This document shows positions 1 through 6,002 of a DNA stretch of 13,752 bases, in pieces. Every line of letters starts with the position of its first letter. The first letter of the stretch is position 1. Both the position numbers and the translations under genes were made by a program. Location: the NCBI GenBank assembly GCA_900557555.1, contig USTH01000038.1, positions 1 through 13,752 of the forward strand, written 5' to 3'. This stretch comes from an uncultured Prevotellaceae bacterium (GTDB lineage Bacteria > Bacteroidota > Bacteroidia > Bacteroidales > Bacteroidaceae). The notes under the pieces are model-generated. The model was not told where the DNA came from. It was given only the letters and a program-made list of their open reading frames with translations, and searched no databases.

Positions 1-19
1 TATGGTTTACAGCAGGCTA

Positions 20-55
20 CAAAAAAGAGGCTGCGCCTATTTTGACACAGCCTCT
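20..55 (-). terminator. Rho-independent terminator reading leftward
   Basis: An 8-bp perfect stem (AGAGGCTG at 48-55 read on the minus strand, pairing with CAGCCTCT at 26-33) encloses a 14-nt loop and is followed on the minus strand by a run of six T (plus-strand A at 20-25). This is the classic intrinsic terminator layout for leftward transcription. The nearest minus-strand gene is tcdA, whose stop lies over 1.1 kb to the right, with the Fic and methyltransferase remnants in between. It may be the original tcdA terminator pushed away by an insertion, or an arm of a mobile element end. On the plus strand there is no T tract, so it should not stop rightward transcription. Confidence 0.6.
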
Positions 56-60
56 AATTC

Positions 61-810
61 GTGTTGCTTGCAAAAAAACTTTACAAGACTGTAATAATCC
101 CAATTCTGTCGTTAGGCGGAAGCTTTGATGCTTCGAAAGGTGAGCTTCGCAAGTTGAACGTTACTGCTGGTGCCGGCGGACGGTCGTATATGAACTGGAT
201 GAAGGTGCCAACGAAACTAAAGGAGTTTTGCGAGGAGCTTAACAAACGCCGCAAAACAATAGACACGACAGACGAATTGGCTATATGCGAACTGAGTTTC
301 TGGGCGCACTACCATCTTGTTACCATCCATCCATGGGCTGACGGTAACGGCAGAACAAGCCGTCTGCTCATGAACCTTCTACAAATGGAATATGATGTGT
401 TGCCAACAAAGGTGTATAAAGAAGATAAAGCGGAATACATACAAGCGCTCATTGACACCAGAGAAGCTGAGGACACAGACATCTTCATCAACTGTATGGC
501 GAAACTGCATTGCGAACATCTGCAGCAAGATATCGACCATTTCCTTACATCGACAAACAAGAAAATGGTCGATAAAACGGCAATTCAGCAAGAAATGGTC
601 GATAAATGGTCGATAAAGCCTACTTTGGCAGGAAAACTGGCCGATATTATAGCTTTCATGGCCGACAAAGAAGAAATCAGAACCGAACAGCTTGTCACAC
701 AATTGGGCCTGACAGAAACCACAGCAAAACGCTATCTGCGCCAACTGACAGAGTTCGGTTATTTGGAAGCTCATGGTGGTAACAGAAATAAGTCATATAC
801 AAGAAAGTGA
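61..810 (+). pseudogene. Fic-family protein, N-terminally truncated
   Basis: Fic proteins usually AMPylate target proteins using ATP. The hallmark motif is intact (HPWADGNGRTSR, residues 90-101 of the open frame), with the catalytic His and the GNGR nucleotide-binding loop. A C-terminal winged-helix-like region (about 180-249, ending in a TAKRYLRQLTEFGYLEA stretch) is typical of the larger Fic proteins with a DNA-binding-like tail. Family-like sequence starts abruptly at GSFDASKGELRK (residue 20). The residues before it come from unrelated DNA, including a copy of a 20-bp intergenic repeat, and an in-frame TAA at 55-57 closes the frame upstream. The family normally has well over 100 more N-terminal residues, so the first helices of the Fic fold and any inhibitory helix are gone. 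The GTG at 61 is only the first possible start. The linker holds three copies of AAATGGTCGATAAA. I read it as a broken gene, although a short protein could still be made. Confidence 0.8.
97..116 (-). repeat. 20-bp dispersed repeat, copy A
   Basis: Read on the minus strand this is CCTAACGACAGAATTGGGAT, 17 of 20 identical to copy D. It sits inside the frame of the truncated Fic gene and ends directly beside the first base of recognisable Fic sequence, so it marks the truncation junction. Its CCTAA end faces inward, toward copy B. Confidence 0.7.
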
Positions 811-820
811 AAGAATAAAA

Positions 821-840
821 TGTTCTATTCATATAGAACA
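821..840. promoter_or_regulatory. Perfect 8-bp dyad (operator-like or small hairpin)
   Basis: TGTTCTAT and ATAGAACA are exact inverted copies separated by four bases (tcat), ten bases after the Fic stop codon. The stem is AT-rich. As DNA it looks like an operator for a dimeric regulator. As RNA on the minus strand it is followed by a T-rich stretch (TTTTATTCTTT) and could be a weak terminator for leftward transcripts. I cannot tell which from sequence. GAATTGGG, the core of the 20-bp repeat, follows directly at 841-848. Confidence 0.4.
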
Positions 841-877
841 GAATTGGGGAAGAAAACACAGACAACATATAGTGTGG

Positions 878-1063
878 CACGATGACGTAATCATAAAGCA
901 ACTCATCAGCTACGCCGTGGGCTGTATGCTCGGACGCTACCTCCTCGACAAGCCGAGGCTCCACATCGCCCATCCTAACCCAACTGATGAGGGGATTGCT
1001 CCTTATGAAGACAAGGGTGAGCAGTGGACAAAGAGACAAAGCCCTAACATTGTATGGTTTTGA
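878..1063 (+). pseudogene. Remnant of a PglX / Eco57I-type adenine-specific DNA methyltransferase
   Basis: The open frame runs from about 773 to the TGA at 1061. From about 878 it reads VIIKQLISYAVGCMLGRYLL, then DKP, then PTDEGIAPYEDKG. The phrase ISYAVGCMxGRYxLDKPGL is characteristic of the region after the methyltransferase core in BREX PglX and related type IIG (Eco57I-like) enzymes, which normally run to about 1,000-1,200 residues. Only about 60 residues survive here. The methylase motifs (DPPY/NPPY-type) and everything else are missing, and the frame then runs into a stop and the repeat at 1089. The assignment rests on recall of this conserved phrase, without an alignment. Its place behind a Fic remnant fits a decayed restriction/BREX defence island, since Fic genes do occur in such loci. 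Confidence 0.6.
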
Positions 1064-1088
1064 CACAAATGATTAACCAAGTAATCTG

Positions 1089-1108
1089 CCTAATAACCGA
1101 ATTGGGTT
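1089..1108 (+). repeat. 20-bp dispersed repeat, copy B
   Basis: Reads CCTAATAACCGAATTGGGTT, 17 of 20 identical to copy D. It lies 25 bases after the stop of the methyltransferase remnant and 77 bases before the tcdA stop codon, and is inverted relative to copy A. Copies A and B enclose the whole Fic/methyltransferase relic (97-1108, 1,012 bp). Confidence 0.7.
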
Positions 1109-1185
1109 GAAATGGCTACATAGCACGTCATGAGAATGGTACTTGGAGAGTTGTTGCGACTTCTGTTGTGTAATATGGTAAAAAT

Positions 1186-1953
1186 TCATCCATTGGCGTT
1201 CTCGGTTTTCAAGGCTTGATTTACCACGAGCCCCGCCAAGGTGAAACCGAAGATGGCGGTGATGTGTGCCATGGAGCCGTTGATTTGTGCTTTCATGGGG
1301 TCGGCGTATGATGATGCGGAGATGTCGGTGGGCGGTTCACCCTTGTTTGGCAGAACCTCCGGACTGTAGACGCACATAAACTTTCGGAGAGGGTAGAGGC
1401 CCGTGCGCTTGAACCTCTTGCGCAGGGCACGTGCAAGCGGACACCCCTCCACTTTCCAAAACTCCGACACCTTGATTTTCTGAGGGTCTGTCTTGAGGGC
1501 AGCTCCCATTGACGAGACAAAACAGCAGTGGGCCGAAGTGGCGTCAAGAATGAGCAGAGCTTTGTCATGCAGACTGTCGATGGCATCTATGACGTAGTCG
1601 TAGGAGTTGAGGTCGAAGCTGCAGGCCGTCTGCTTGTTATAGGGATTGCTTGTTGCGGTGATGTCGGCCTCGGGGTTGATGGTGAGCAGTCGCTTGCGCA
1701 GCACCTCAACCTTGCTCTGCCCTATGGTTTGTGTTGTGGCCATGAGCTGGCGGTTGATGTTGGAAACGTTGACACAGTCGGGGTCTGCAATGGCAAGGTG
1801 GCCTATGCCAGAGCGTATCAGCCCCTCGGCACACCAACTGCCTACGCCACCCACTCCAAAGAGTATCACTTTCAGGCTCTGCAGTCGTTGTAGCGCCTCC
1901 TTGCCTAAGAGGCGTTCGGTGCGGTTGAATATTTCGGATGTTGTTGGTGTCAT
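1186..1953 (-). CDS. tcdA: tRNA threonylcarbamoyladenosine dehydratase (TcdA/CsdL, ThiF-E1 family)
   Basis: TcdA is an E1-like enzyme that uses ATP to cyclise t6A at position 37 of ANN-decoding tRNAs to ct6A in the cytoplasm. The 255-residue protein has the family's Rossmann ATP-binding motif GVGGVGS at 33-39, an acidic residue at the end of strand 2 (D57), the NINRQ motif at 65-69 that orients ATP phosphates, and a conserved Asp in the VIDAID segment (121-126). The CPLARALRKRFKR stretch (171-183) is typical of TcdA as opposed to ThiF or MoeB, and the CxxC zinc pairs of MoeB-type proteins are absent. Length matches the family (about 240-270). The ATG at 1953 lies 17 bases after a good -7 box. 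It is divergent from the DUF5606 gene. Nothing appears broken. Confidence 0.9.
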   Translation of the reverse strand: MTPTTSEIFNRTERLLGKEALQRLQSLKVILFGVGGVGSWCAEGLIRSGIGHLAIADPDCVNVSNINRQLMATTQTIGQSKVEVLRKRLLTINPEADITATSNPYNKQTACSFDLNSYDYVIDAIDSLHDKALLILDATSAHCCFVSSMGAALKTDPQKIKVSEFWKVEGCPLARALRKRFKRTGLYPLRKFMCVYSPEVLPNKGEPPTDISASSYADPMKAQINGSMAHITAIFGFTLAGLVVNQALKTENANG

Positions 1954-1970
1954 GGCTCTGTTTGTTGTTG

Positions 1971-1978
1971 CAAAGATA
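1971..1978 (-). promoter_or_regulatory. Bacteroidota -7 box for tcdA
   Basis: The minus strand reads TATCTTTG, an exact match to the Bacteroidota -7 consensus TAnnTTTG, 17 bases upstream of the tcdA ATG. That would leave a leader of only about ten bases. No convincing TTTG -33 element is visible at the expected distance. Confidence 0.65.
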
Positions 1979-2023
1979 CCTAATTATTGGGCAATGCTGC
2001 GGGTAGGAATGAAATTAATTGAT

Positions 2024-2031
2024 TAACTTTG
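2024..2031 (+). promoter_or_regulatory. Bacteroidota -7 box for the DUF5606 gene
   Basis: TAACTTTG matches TAnnTTTG and sits 35 bases before the ATG at 2067. Together with the tcdA box it forms a compact divergent promoter pair with 45 bases between the two boxes. Confidence 0.6.
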
Positions 2032-2066
2032 CCATAAATATAGCTTTTAAACCTTTACGACTTGTT

Positions 2067-2498
2067 ATGAAACAGAATATTTTGGCCATCAGTGGCAAAC
2101 CAGGATTGTATTTGTTGGTTGCGAGAGGCAACGGCACAATAATTGTAGAAAGTCTTGACAACACTAAAAAGCGTTTTAGCGTAGGCTTGCGCGACCGTGT
2201 CACTTCGCTCAACGATGTATCTATCTATACGGACGAGGAAGATGTGAAGCTGATGGATGTGTTTGAGGCCATGAAGCAGCATGAGGACGGAAAACCCGTT
2301 GACATGGATGTGAAGAAAGCAAGCAAAGACCAACTCGCTGCCTATGTGGGGGAGGTTCTCCCCAACTTCGACCGCGAGAGGGTGTATCCCAATGATATGA
2401 AGAAGCTTATTCTGTGGTACAACATACTCGTGCAGAACGGACTCACCGATTTTGCCACTCCCGAAGAGGGCGAGGAGGAAAAGGCCGAAGAGGCATAG
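2067..2498 (+). CDS. DUF5606 domain protein (Bacteroidota-specific, function unknown)
   Basis: This 143-residue soluble protein opens with MKQNILAISGKPGLYLLVA, then a segment with IIVESLD, a charged middle and an acidic Glu-rich tail (last about 12 residues). The N-terminal phrase ISGKPGLY...IVESLD is what I recall for the DUF5606 family, found mainly in Bacteroidota and without an assigned function. The frame is open back to a TTG at 2019, but the ATG at 2067 is chosen because family sequence begins there and the -7 box at 2024-2031 would fall inside a longer gene. It has no signal peptide and no membrane segment. It appears to be a single-gene transcript, with its own promoter upstream and a strong terminator 40 bases downstream. 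Confidence 0.8.
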   Translation: MKQNILAISGKPGLYLLVARGNGTIIVESLDNTKKRFSVGLRDRVTSLNDVSIYTDEEDVKLMDVFEAMKQHEDGKPVDMDVKKASKDQLAAYVGEVLPNFDRERVYPNDMKKLILWYNILVQNGLTDFATPEEGEEEKAEEA

Positions 2499-2538
2499 CC
2501 CCCACTGGCATTTGTACGCAGTCGGTAAAAATATGTTT

Positions 2539-2585
2539 GCAGCCCGCAAGGTGTTAATACACTTTGCGGGCTGCTTCTGGTTTTT
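2539..2585 (+). terminator. Strong rho-independent terminator after the DUF5606 gene
   Basis: A 15-bp stem pairs 2539-2553 with 2560-2574: GCAGCCCGCAA against TTGCGGGCTGC, one G-T wobble, then GTG against CAC, with a six-base loop (TTAATA). The downstream bases TTCTGGTTTTT supply the T-rich tail. It is well placed to end the DUF5606 transcript. Confidence 0.85.
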
Positions 2586-2607
2586 GGGGGCGGATGGTGC
2601 CGCCATA

Positions 2608-2627
2608 AACCCAAATCGGTCATTGGG
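2608..2627 (-). repeat. 20-bp dispersed repeat, copy C
   Basis: On the minus strand it reads CCCAATGACCGATTTGGGTT, 18 of 20 identical to the consensus CCTAATGACCGAATTGGG(A/T)T. It pairs with copy D as an inverted repeat, inner ends facing each other, and encloses 147 bp without any gene. Confidence 0.6.
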
Positions 2628-2774
2628 TCGTAAATGGCGTCTTTTTGTTACGTCTTATTGCCTTTTGCTTTTTATAAGGCACCTGATGCTTGTTTTTAAC
2701 TCAAAATAGCCTGCTATTATTCACTAAAACGGCAAGCAACATCTGCTCTCCTATAAAATCAAAATACAATAAGT

Positions 2775-2794
2775 CCTAATGGCCGAATTGGGAT
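2775..2794 (+). repeat. 20-bp dispersed repeat, copy D
   Basis: Reads CCTAATGGCCGAATTGGGAT, one base off the consensus. It forms the right side of the C/D inverted pair (2608-2794, 187 bp) and lies 22 bases before the large palindromic element. The enclosed stretch 2628-2774 is AT-rich and holds only a small TGCCTT/AAGGCA inverted repeat (2659-2681). Confidence 0.7.
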
Positions 2795-2816
2795 AAAGAG
2801 AGGGCGTGAACCACTC

Positions 2817-3020
2817 TTATGGTCTTCCGTGGCAAGCCTAGGAATGTCTGAACCACCGTCCGATTACAAGAATGTCCACACCCAATAGAGGTATAGACAT
2901 TGACTTTCTGTAATCGAACGACGGCAGACTCCTATGCGCTTGTCGCGCATTGAGCCAACCATTATTGGTGTGGTGCTTATTCAGAGATAAGTTTCCTAGG
3001 CTTTTTCTGGAAGACCACAA
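2817..3020. other. About 204-bp imperfect palindrome with nested hairpins (candidate structured RNA or MITE-like element)
   Basis: The two ends are inverted copies. TGGTCTTCC (2820-2828) pairs with GGAAGACCA (3009-3017), and AAGCCTAGGAA (2834-2844) pairs with TTCCTAGGCTT (2993-3003), with a symmetric 5+5 internal loop. Inside, TCTGAA (2847-2852) pairs with TTCAGA (2980-2985). CCGTC plus CGATTACA (2856-2868) pairs with TGTAATCG (2909-2916) and GACGG (2920-2924). ATGCGC (2934-2939) pairs with GCGCAT (2945-2950) over a 5-base loop. CCACACCCAAT (2876-2886) could also pair with ATTGGTGTGG (2964-2973). The result is a closing stem with several branches. Three G-U pairs can form in the internal loop if the plus strand is transcribed, a slight hint of orientation. 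I see no TAnnTTTG box just upstream on either strand. I do not recognise the family. Confidence 0.5.
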
Positions 3021-3058
3021 TAATAGTCAATGCTTTTGTTTGCTAATAAAATTATTGT

Positions 3059-3096
3059 GCCCCTAAGCGTGCGCCGCATGCGCATGAAAACAGGGC
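3059..3096 (-). terminator. Possible recA terminator
   Basis: About 47 bases past the recA stop, the minus strand can form an outer GCCC/GGGC stem around an inner TGCGC-ATGCG-GCGCA hairpin (3070-3084), followed by the AT-rich ACAATAATTTTATTA. The T tract is broken by As and the outer stem is short, so this is a modest candidate. A separate 9-bp inverted repeat (CACAATAAT at 3016-3024, ATTATTGTG at 3051-3059) overlaps its edge. Confidence 0.35.
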
Positions 3097-3142
3097 GTAG
3101 AGCTATGTGAGTTGTTTAGTGTTCTTTAGGTCGTTATTATGA

Positions 3143-4225
3143 TTAGTCCGTAATCTCACCCTCTTCCTCATTAAATTCGGAAGAAGTGTCGGCTTCGGTG
3201 ACCGTGAGCTGGTCTTGTACGGCGGCCATCACCTTTTGTTCTATTTCTGCCATGAGGTCGGGGTTGTCCTTGAGGGTGCGCTTGAGCTGTTCGCGTCCTT
3301 GGGCAATCTTGTCTCCCTCGTAGCTGAACCAGCTGCCCGACTTCTGCAAGATGTCGTTGGCCACAGCCAGATCCATGAGTTCGGAGGCTCTGGAAATACC
3401 CTCGCCAAATGTAATCTCAAACTCGGCCTTGCGGAACGGTGGTGCCACCTTGTTTTTGACTACCTTGACACGTACTTGGTTTCCGAGCACTTCGTCGCCG
3501 TTCTTGATGGCGGTGACACGGCGGATGTCGATGCGTACAGAACTGTAGAACTTGAGAGCGTTGCCACCAGTGGTGGTTTCGGGGTTTCCGAACATCACGC
3601 CGATTTTCTCACGCAGCTGGTTGATGAAGATGCAGCATGTCTTGGTCTTTGATATGGTAGAAGTGAGTTTGCGCAGAGCCTGACTCATGAGTCGTGCCTG
3701 AAGTCCCACCTTATTGTCGCCCATGTCGCCCTCTATCTCTGCTTTAGGAGTGAGTGCGGCCACCGAGTCTATTACTATGATGTCTATTGCTGCCGAACTG
3801 ATGAGCTGATCTGCTATCTGCAGTGCCTGTTCACCGTTGTCGGGCTGTGACACGAGGAGTTCGTCAATGTTGACGCCGAGTTTTTTTGCGTAATAGGGGT
3901 CGAATGCGTGTTCGGCATCAATGAATGCTGCTATGCCTCCCGACTTTTGTGCCTCGGCGATGGCGTGGGTGGCCAATGTGGTTTTTCCCGACGATTCGGG
4001 GCCGTAGATTTCGATGATGCGTCCGCGCGGGTAGCCTCCGACACCGAGCGCAATGTCGAGTCCGATGCTTCCGGTGGGTATCACGTCAACTTTCTCTACT
4101 GGTTGGTCTCCCATCTTCATTATGGAGCCTTTGCCAAAGTCTTTCTCTATCTTGGCCATAGCCACTTGCAGGGCTTTCAGTTTTTCGTTGCCAGGAGTTT
4201 CGGTAACGGTAGTTTTCTTTGCCAT
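3143..4225 (-). CDS. recA: RecA recombinase
   Basis: RecA forms ATP-bound filaments on single-stranded DNA, carries out strand exchange in recombinational repair, and acts as co-protease for LexA-type repressors where those exist. The 360-residue protein has the Walker A motif GPESSGKTT at 75-83, Walker B IIVIDS at 149-154, the L1 region around 155-175, and the L2 DNA-binding loop (INQLREKIGVMFGNPETTTG) at 201-220. The C-terminal tail is rich in Asp/Glu, as in most bacterial RecAs, where it damps activity. Length is normal and there is no intein. The ATG at 4225 gives the expected MAKK start. The gene lies 74 bases after pepT on the same strand. I see no TAnnTTTG box or evident SOS box in that gap, so it may be co-transcribed or use an unrecognised promoter. 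Confidence 0.98.
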   Translation of the reverse strand: MAKKTTVTETPGNEKLKALQVAMAKIEKDFGKGSIMKMGDQPVEKVDVIPTGSIGLDIALGVGGYPRGRIIEIYGPESSGKTTLATHAIAEAQKSGGIAAFIDAEHAFDPYYAKKLGVNIDELLVSQPDNGEQALQIADQLISSAAIDIIVIDSVAALTPKAEIEGDMGDNKVGLQARLMSQALRKLTSTISKTKTCCIFINQLREKIGVMFGNPETTTGGNALKFYSSVRIDIRRVTAIKNGDEVLGNQVRVKVVKNKVAPPFRKAEFEITFGEGISRASELMDLAVANDILQKSGSWFSYEGDKIAQGREQLKRTLKDNPDLMAEIEQKVMAAVQDQLTVTEADTSSEFNEEEGEITD

Positions 4226-4299
4226 ATAATGTGTGTGTTATCTGTTTTGTTGCCGTGGGGGGAGAGGGCGGCGGTGATGTTTGTTTCGGCTTGTGGTTG

Positions 4300-5535
4300 T
4301 TAGTCGTTGTACTGCGCCGTAATGGAGCATATCTGCACAATGGTGTCCATTGCCTTGTGGAGCGATGGGATGGGTAGGTATTCAAACGGGCCGTGGAAGT
4401 TGAGTCCTCCAGCGAAGATGTTGGGGCACGGCAGTCCTTTGAATGACAGTTGTGCACCGTCAGTTCCGCCTCTGATGGTCTGAATCTTGACTGGTACGCC
4501 AGCGTTTTCCATGGCTTTGATGGCAATGTCGATGACGTGCATCACAGGGTCAATCTGCTCGCGCATGTTGTAGTATTGGTCGCTTATCTGACAGCTTGTG
4601 ATGGGTTTGCCATATTTCTGGTCAATCTGCTGGCAGACCGCTTTAAGCAGCTTCTTGCGCTCCTCAAACTTCTTGCTGTCGTGGTCGCGTATGATGTAGT
4701 TCAGTTCTGCTGTCTCAACGTTGCCATTGAGCGACGTGAGGTGGAAGAATCCTTCGTATCCGTCGGTGGTCTCAGGTGTTTCGTCGGAGGGCAGGAGTGA
4801 TGCCAATTCGGTGGCAATGCGAATGGCGTTAAGCATTTTGTTCTTGGCGTAGCCTGGGTGTACGCTCATGCCTGTGATGCGTATCTTGGCAGAAGCGGCG
4901 TTGAAGTTCTCGAATTCCAGTTCTCCCACTTCTCCTCCATCAATGGTGTAGGCCCATTGGCAGCCGAATTTCTCTACATCAAACTTGTGGGCTCCCATGC
5001 CTATCTCTTCGTCGGGGTTGAAGGCTACGTGAATTTCGCCGTGGCGCACTTCGGGATGCTCCATGAGGTAGACCATGGCTTGCACAATTTCGGCAATGCC
5101 GGCCTTGTCGTCGGCGCCGAGCAGTGTGTGCCCGTCGGTCACAATGATATCTTCGCCTTGGTGGTTGAGCAGTTCTGGAAATGTCTGCGGAGAGATGCGT
5201 ATGTCGGCATCGGCATCAAGAATGATGTCAGTGCCATCGTATTGCTCTACGACACGTGGCTTGATGTTTGCGCCAGAGCAGTCGGGGCTTGTGTCGTAGT
5301 GGGCAATAAACCCTATCACAGGGGCTTTTCTGTCTTTGTCATTGTTGGCTGGTAGCACGGCATAGATATAGCCGTTGTCGTCAAGCTCTACGTCGTCAAG
5401 TCCAATTTTTTCAAGTTCTTTCTTCAGATATCGGGCAAAGTCCCACTGTTTCTCTGTGCTTGGTGTTGTTTGGGAATCTTCTGAAGACTGGGTGTCAAAT
5501 TGCGTGTAGTTAAGAAACCTTTCTACAATGTCCAT
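4300..5535 (-). CDS. pepT: Peptidase T (tripeptide aminopeptidase, M20B)
   Basis: PepT is a cytoplasmic di-zinc aminopeptidase that removes the N-terminal residue from tripeptides. At 411 residues it matches the family. Metal ligands and catalytic residues are in the expected order: HYDTS (H79, catalytic D81), LLGADDKAG (D142), NPDEEIG (catalytic base E176, ligand E177), TIDGG (D199) and the FHGPFE motif near the C-terminus (H381). The dimerisation or lid domain lies between about 205 and 325 and carries SVHPGYAKNK. The ATG at 5535 fits the usual MDIVERFL start. It has no signal peptide. It sits between a small TPR gene 90 bases upstream and recA 74 bases downstream, all on the minus strand. 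The gap upstream shows no clear promoter, so an operon is possible without a functional link being evident. Confidence 0.96.
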   Translation of the reverse strand: MDIVERFLNYTQFDTQSSEDSQTTPSTEKQWDFARYLKKELEKIGLDDVELDDNGYIYAVLPANNDKDRKAPVIGFIAHYDTSPDCSGANIKPRVVEQYDGTDIILDADADIRISPQTFPELLNHQGEDIIVTDGHTLLGADDKAGIAEIVQAMVYLMEHPEVRHGEIHVAFNPDEEIGMGAHKFDVEKFGCQWAYTIDGGEVGELEFENFNAASAKIRITGMSVHPGYAKNKMLNAIRIATELASLLPSDETPETTDGYEGFFHLTSLNGNVETAELNYIIRDHDSKKFEERKKLLKAVCQQIDQKYGKPITSCQISDQYYNMREQIDPVMHVIDIAIKAMENAGVPVKIQTIRGGTDGAQLSFKGLPCPNIFAGGLNFHGPFEYLPIPSLHKAMDTIVQICSITAQYND

Positions 5536-5625
5536 TTTGTTGTGTCAGTATTTGTTTTTTTATGATTAAGATGGGAAGTGCGTGTAGTAGCATTCTTGGT
5601 GGTCTGGCCTCTATCTCTTTTCAGG

Positions 5626-5958
5626 TCAGAACTTATATGTTTTGGGCGGTTCTTTGGTTTTATATTCGCCAGTGAGATTTCTGAGTAGTAGCGGATTTAG
5701 GGTCGTAGCCCTCTTAAGGTCGTCGAGGGCGGCGTTTTTGTCGTGAAGCCTGAATCGTAGTTGTCCGCGCAGCATGTATGCTTCGGCCAGTGTGTCGTCA
5801 AGAGAAATGGCTTTGTCAAGGTCGCCGAGAGCCTTTGGCAGGTCGTTGAGGGCAACATATACTTCAGCCCTTTTTAGCAGCAATCTGGCATTGTCGGGTT
5901 GTTGCAGTAGGTCGGCTGTTACCGATGCCAGAAGCACGTAGGTCTGTTCTTCGTCCAT
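5626..5958 (-). CDS. Small tetratricopeptide-repeat protein
   Basis: This 110-residue soluble protein contains about two complete TPR motifs: residues 22-55 (LLKRAEVYVALNDLPKALGD and the following helix) and 56-89 (AYMLRGQLRFRLHDKNAALDD and the following helix). A short N-terminal helix precedes them, and a Lys/Pro-rich tail (EYKTKEPPKTYKF) ends the protein. TPR units mediate protein-protein contacts, and no catalytic domain is present. The ATG at 5958 is preferred. A TTG at 6006 would overlap the fkp stop by four bases (TTGA) and add 16 residues without TPR character. Because the gene starts just 44 bases after the fkp stop on the same strand, the two are probably co-transcribed. A role with Fkp or with surface glycan assembly is possible but unsupported. 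No lipoprotein or export signal is seen with either start. Confidence 0.75.
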   Translation of the reverse strand: MDEEQTYVLLASVTADLLQQPDNARLLLKRAEVYVALNDLPKALGDLDKAISLDDTLAEAYMLRGQLRFRLHDKNAALDDLKRATTLNPLLLRNLTGEYKTKEPPKTYKF

Positions 5959-6002
5959 GAGTTGGTGCAAGCTTATGTGTGTGTTATGTTTTGGGGTGGG
6001 TG

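Noticed and set aside
563..617. Three copies of AAATGGTCGATAAA in the Fic linker, considered as a frameshifting tandem duplication
   Set aside because: The frame stays open and reads into normal winged-helix sequence; similar repeated linkers seem common in this Fic subfamily, so it is not clearly damage.
1979..1991. CCTAATTATTGGG as a deleted copy of the 20-bp repeat
   Set aside because: The central part of the repeat is missing and the match is too short to separate from chance in an AT-rich promoter region.
2838..3020. 60-codon minus-strand open frame inside the palindromic element
   Set aside because: It is fully explained by the inverted-repeat DNA; the protein has no known motif and the start lies in the repeat arm.
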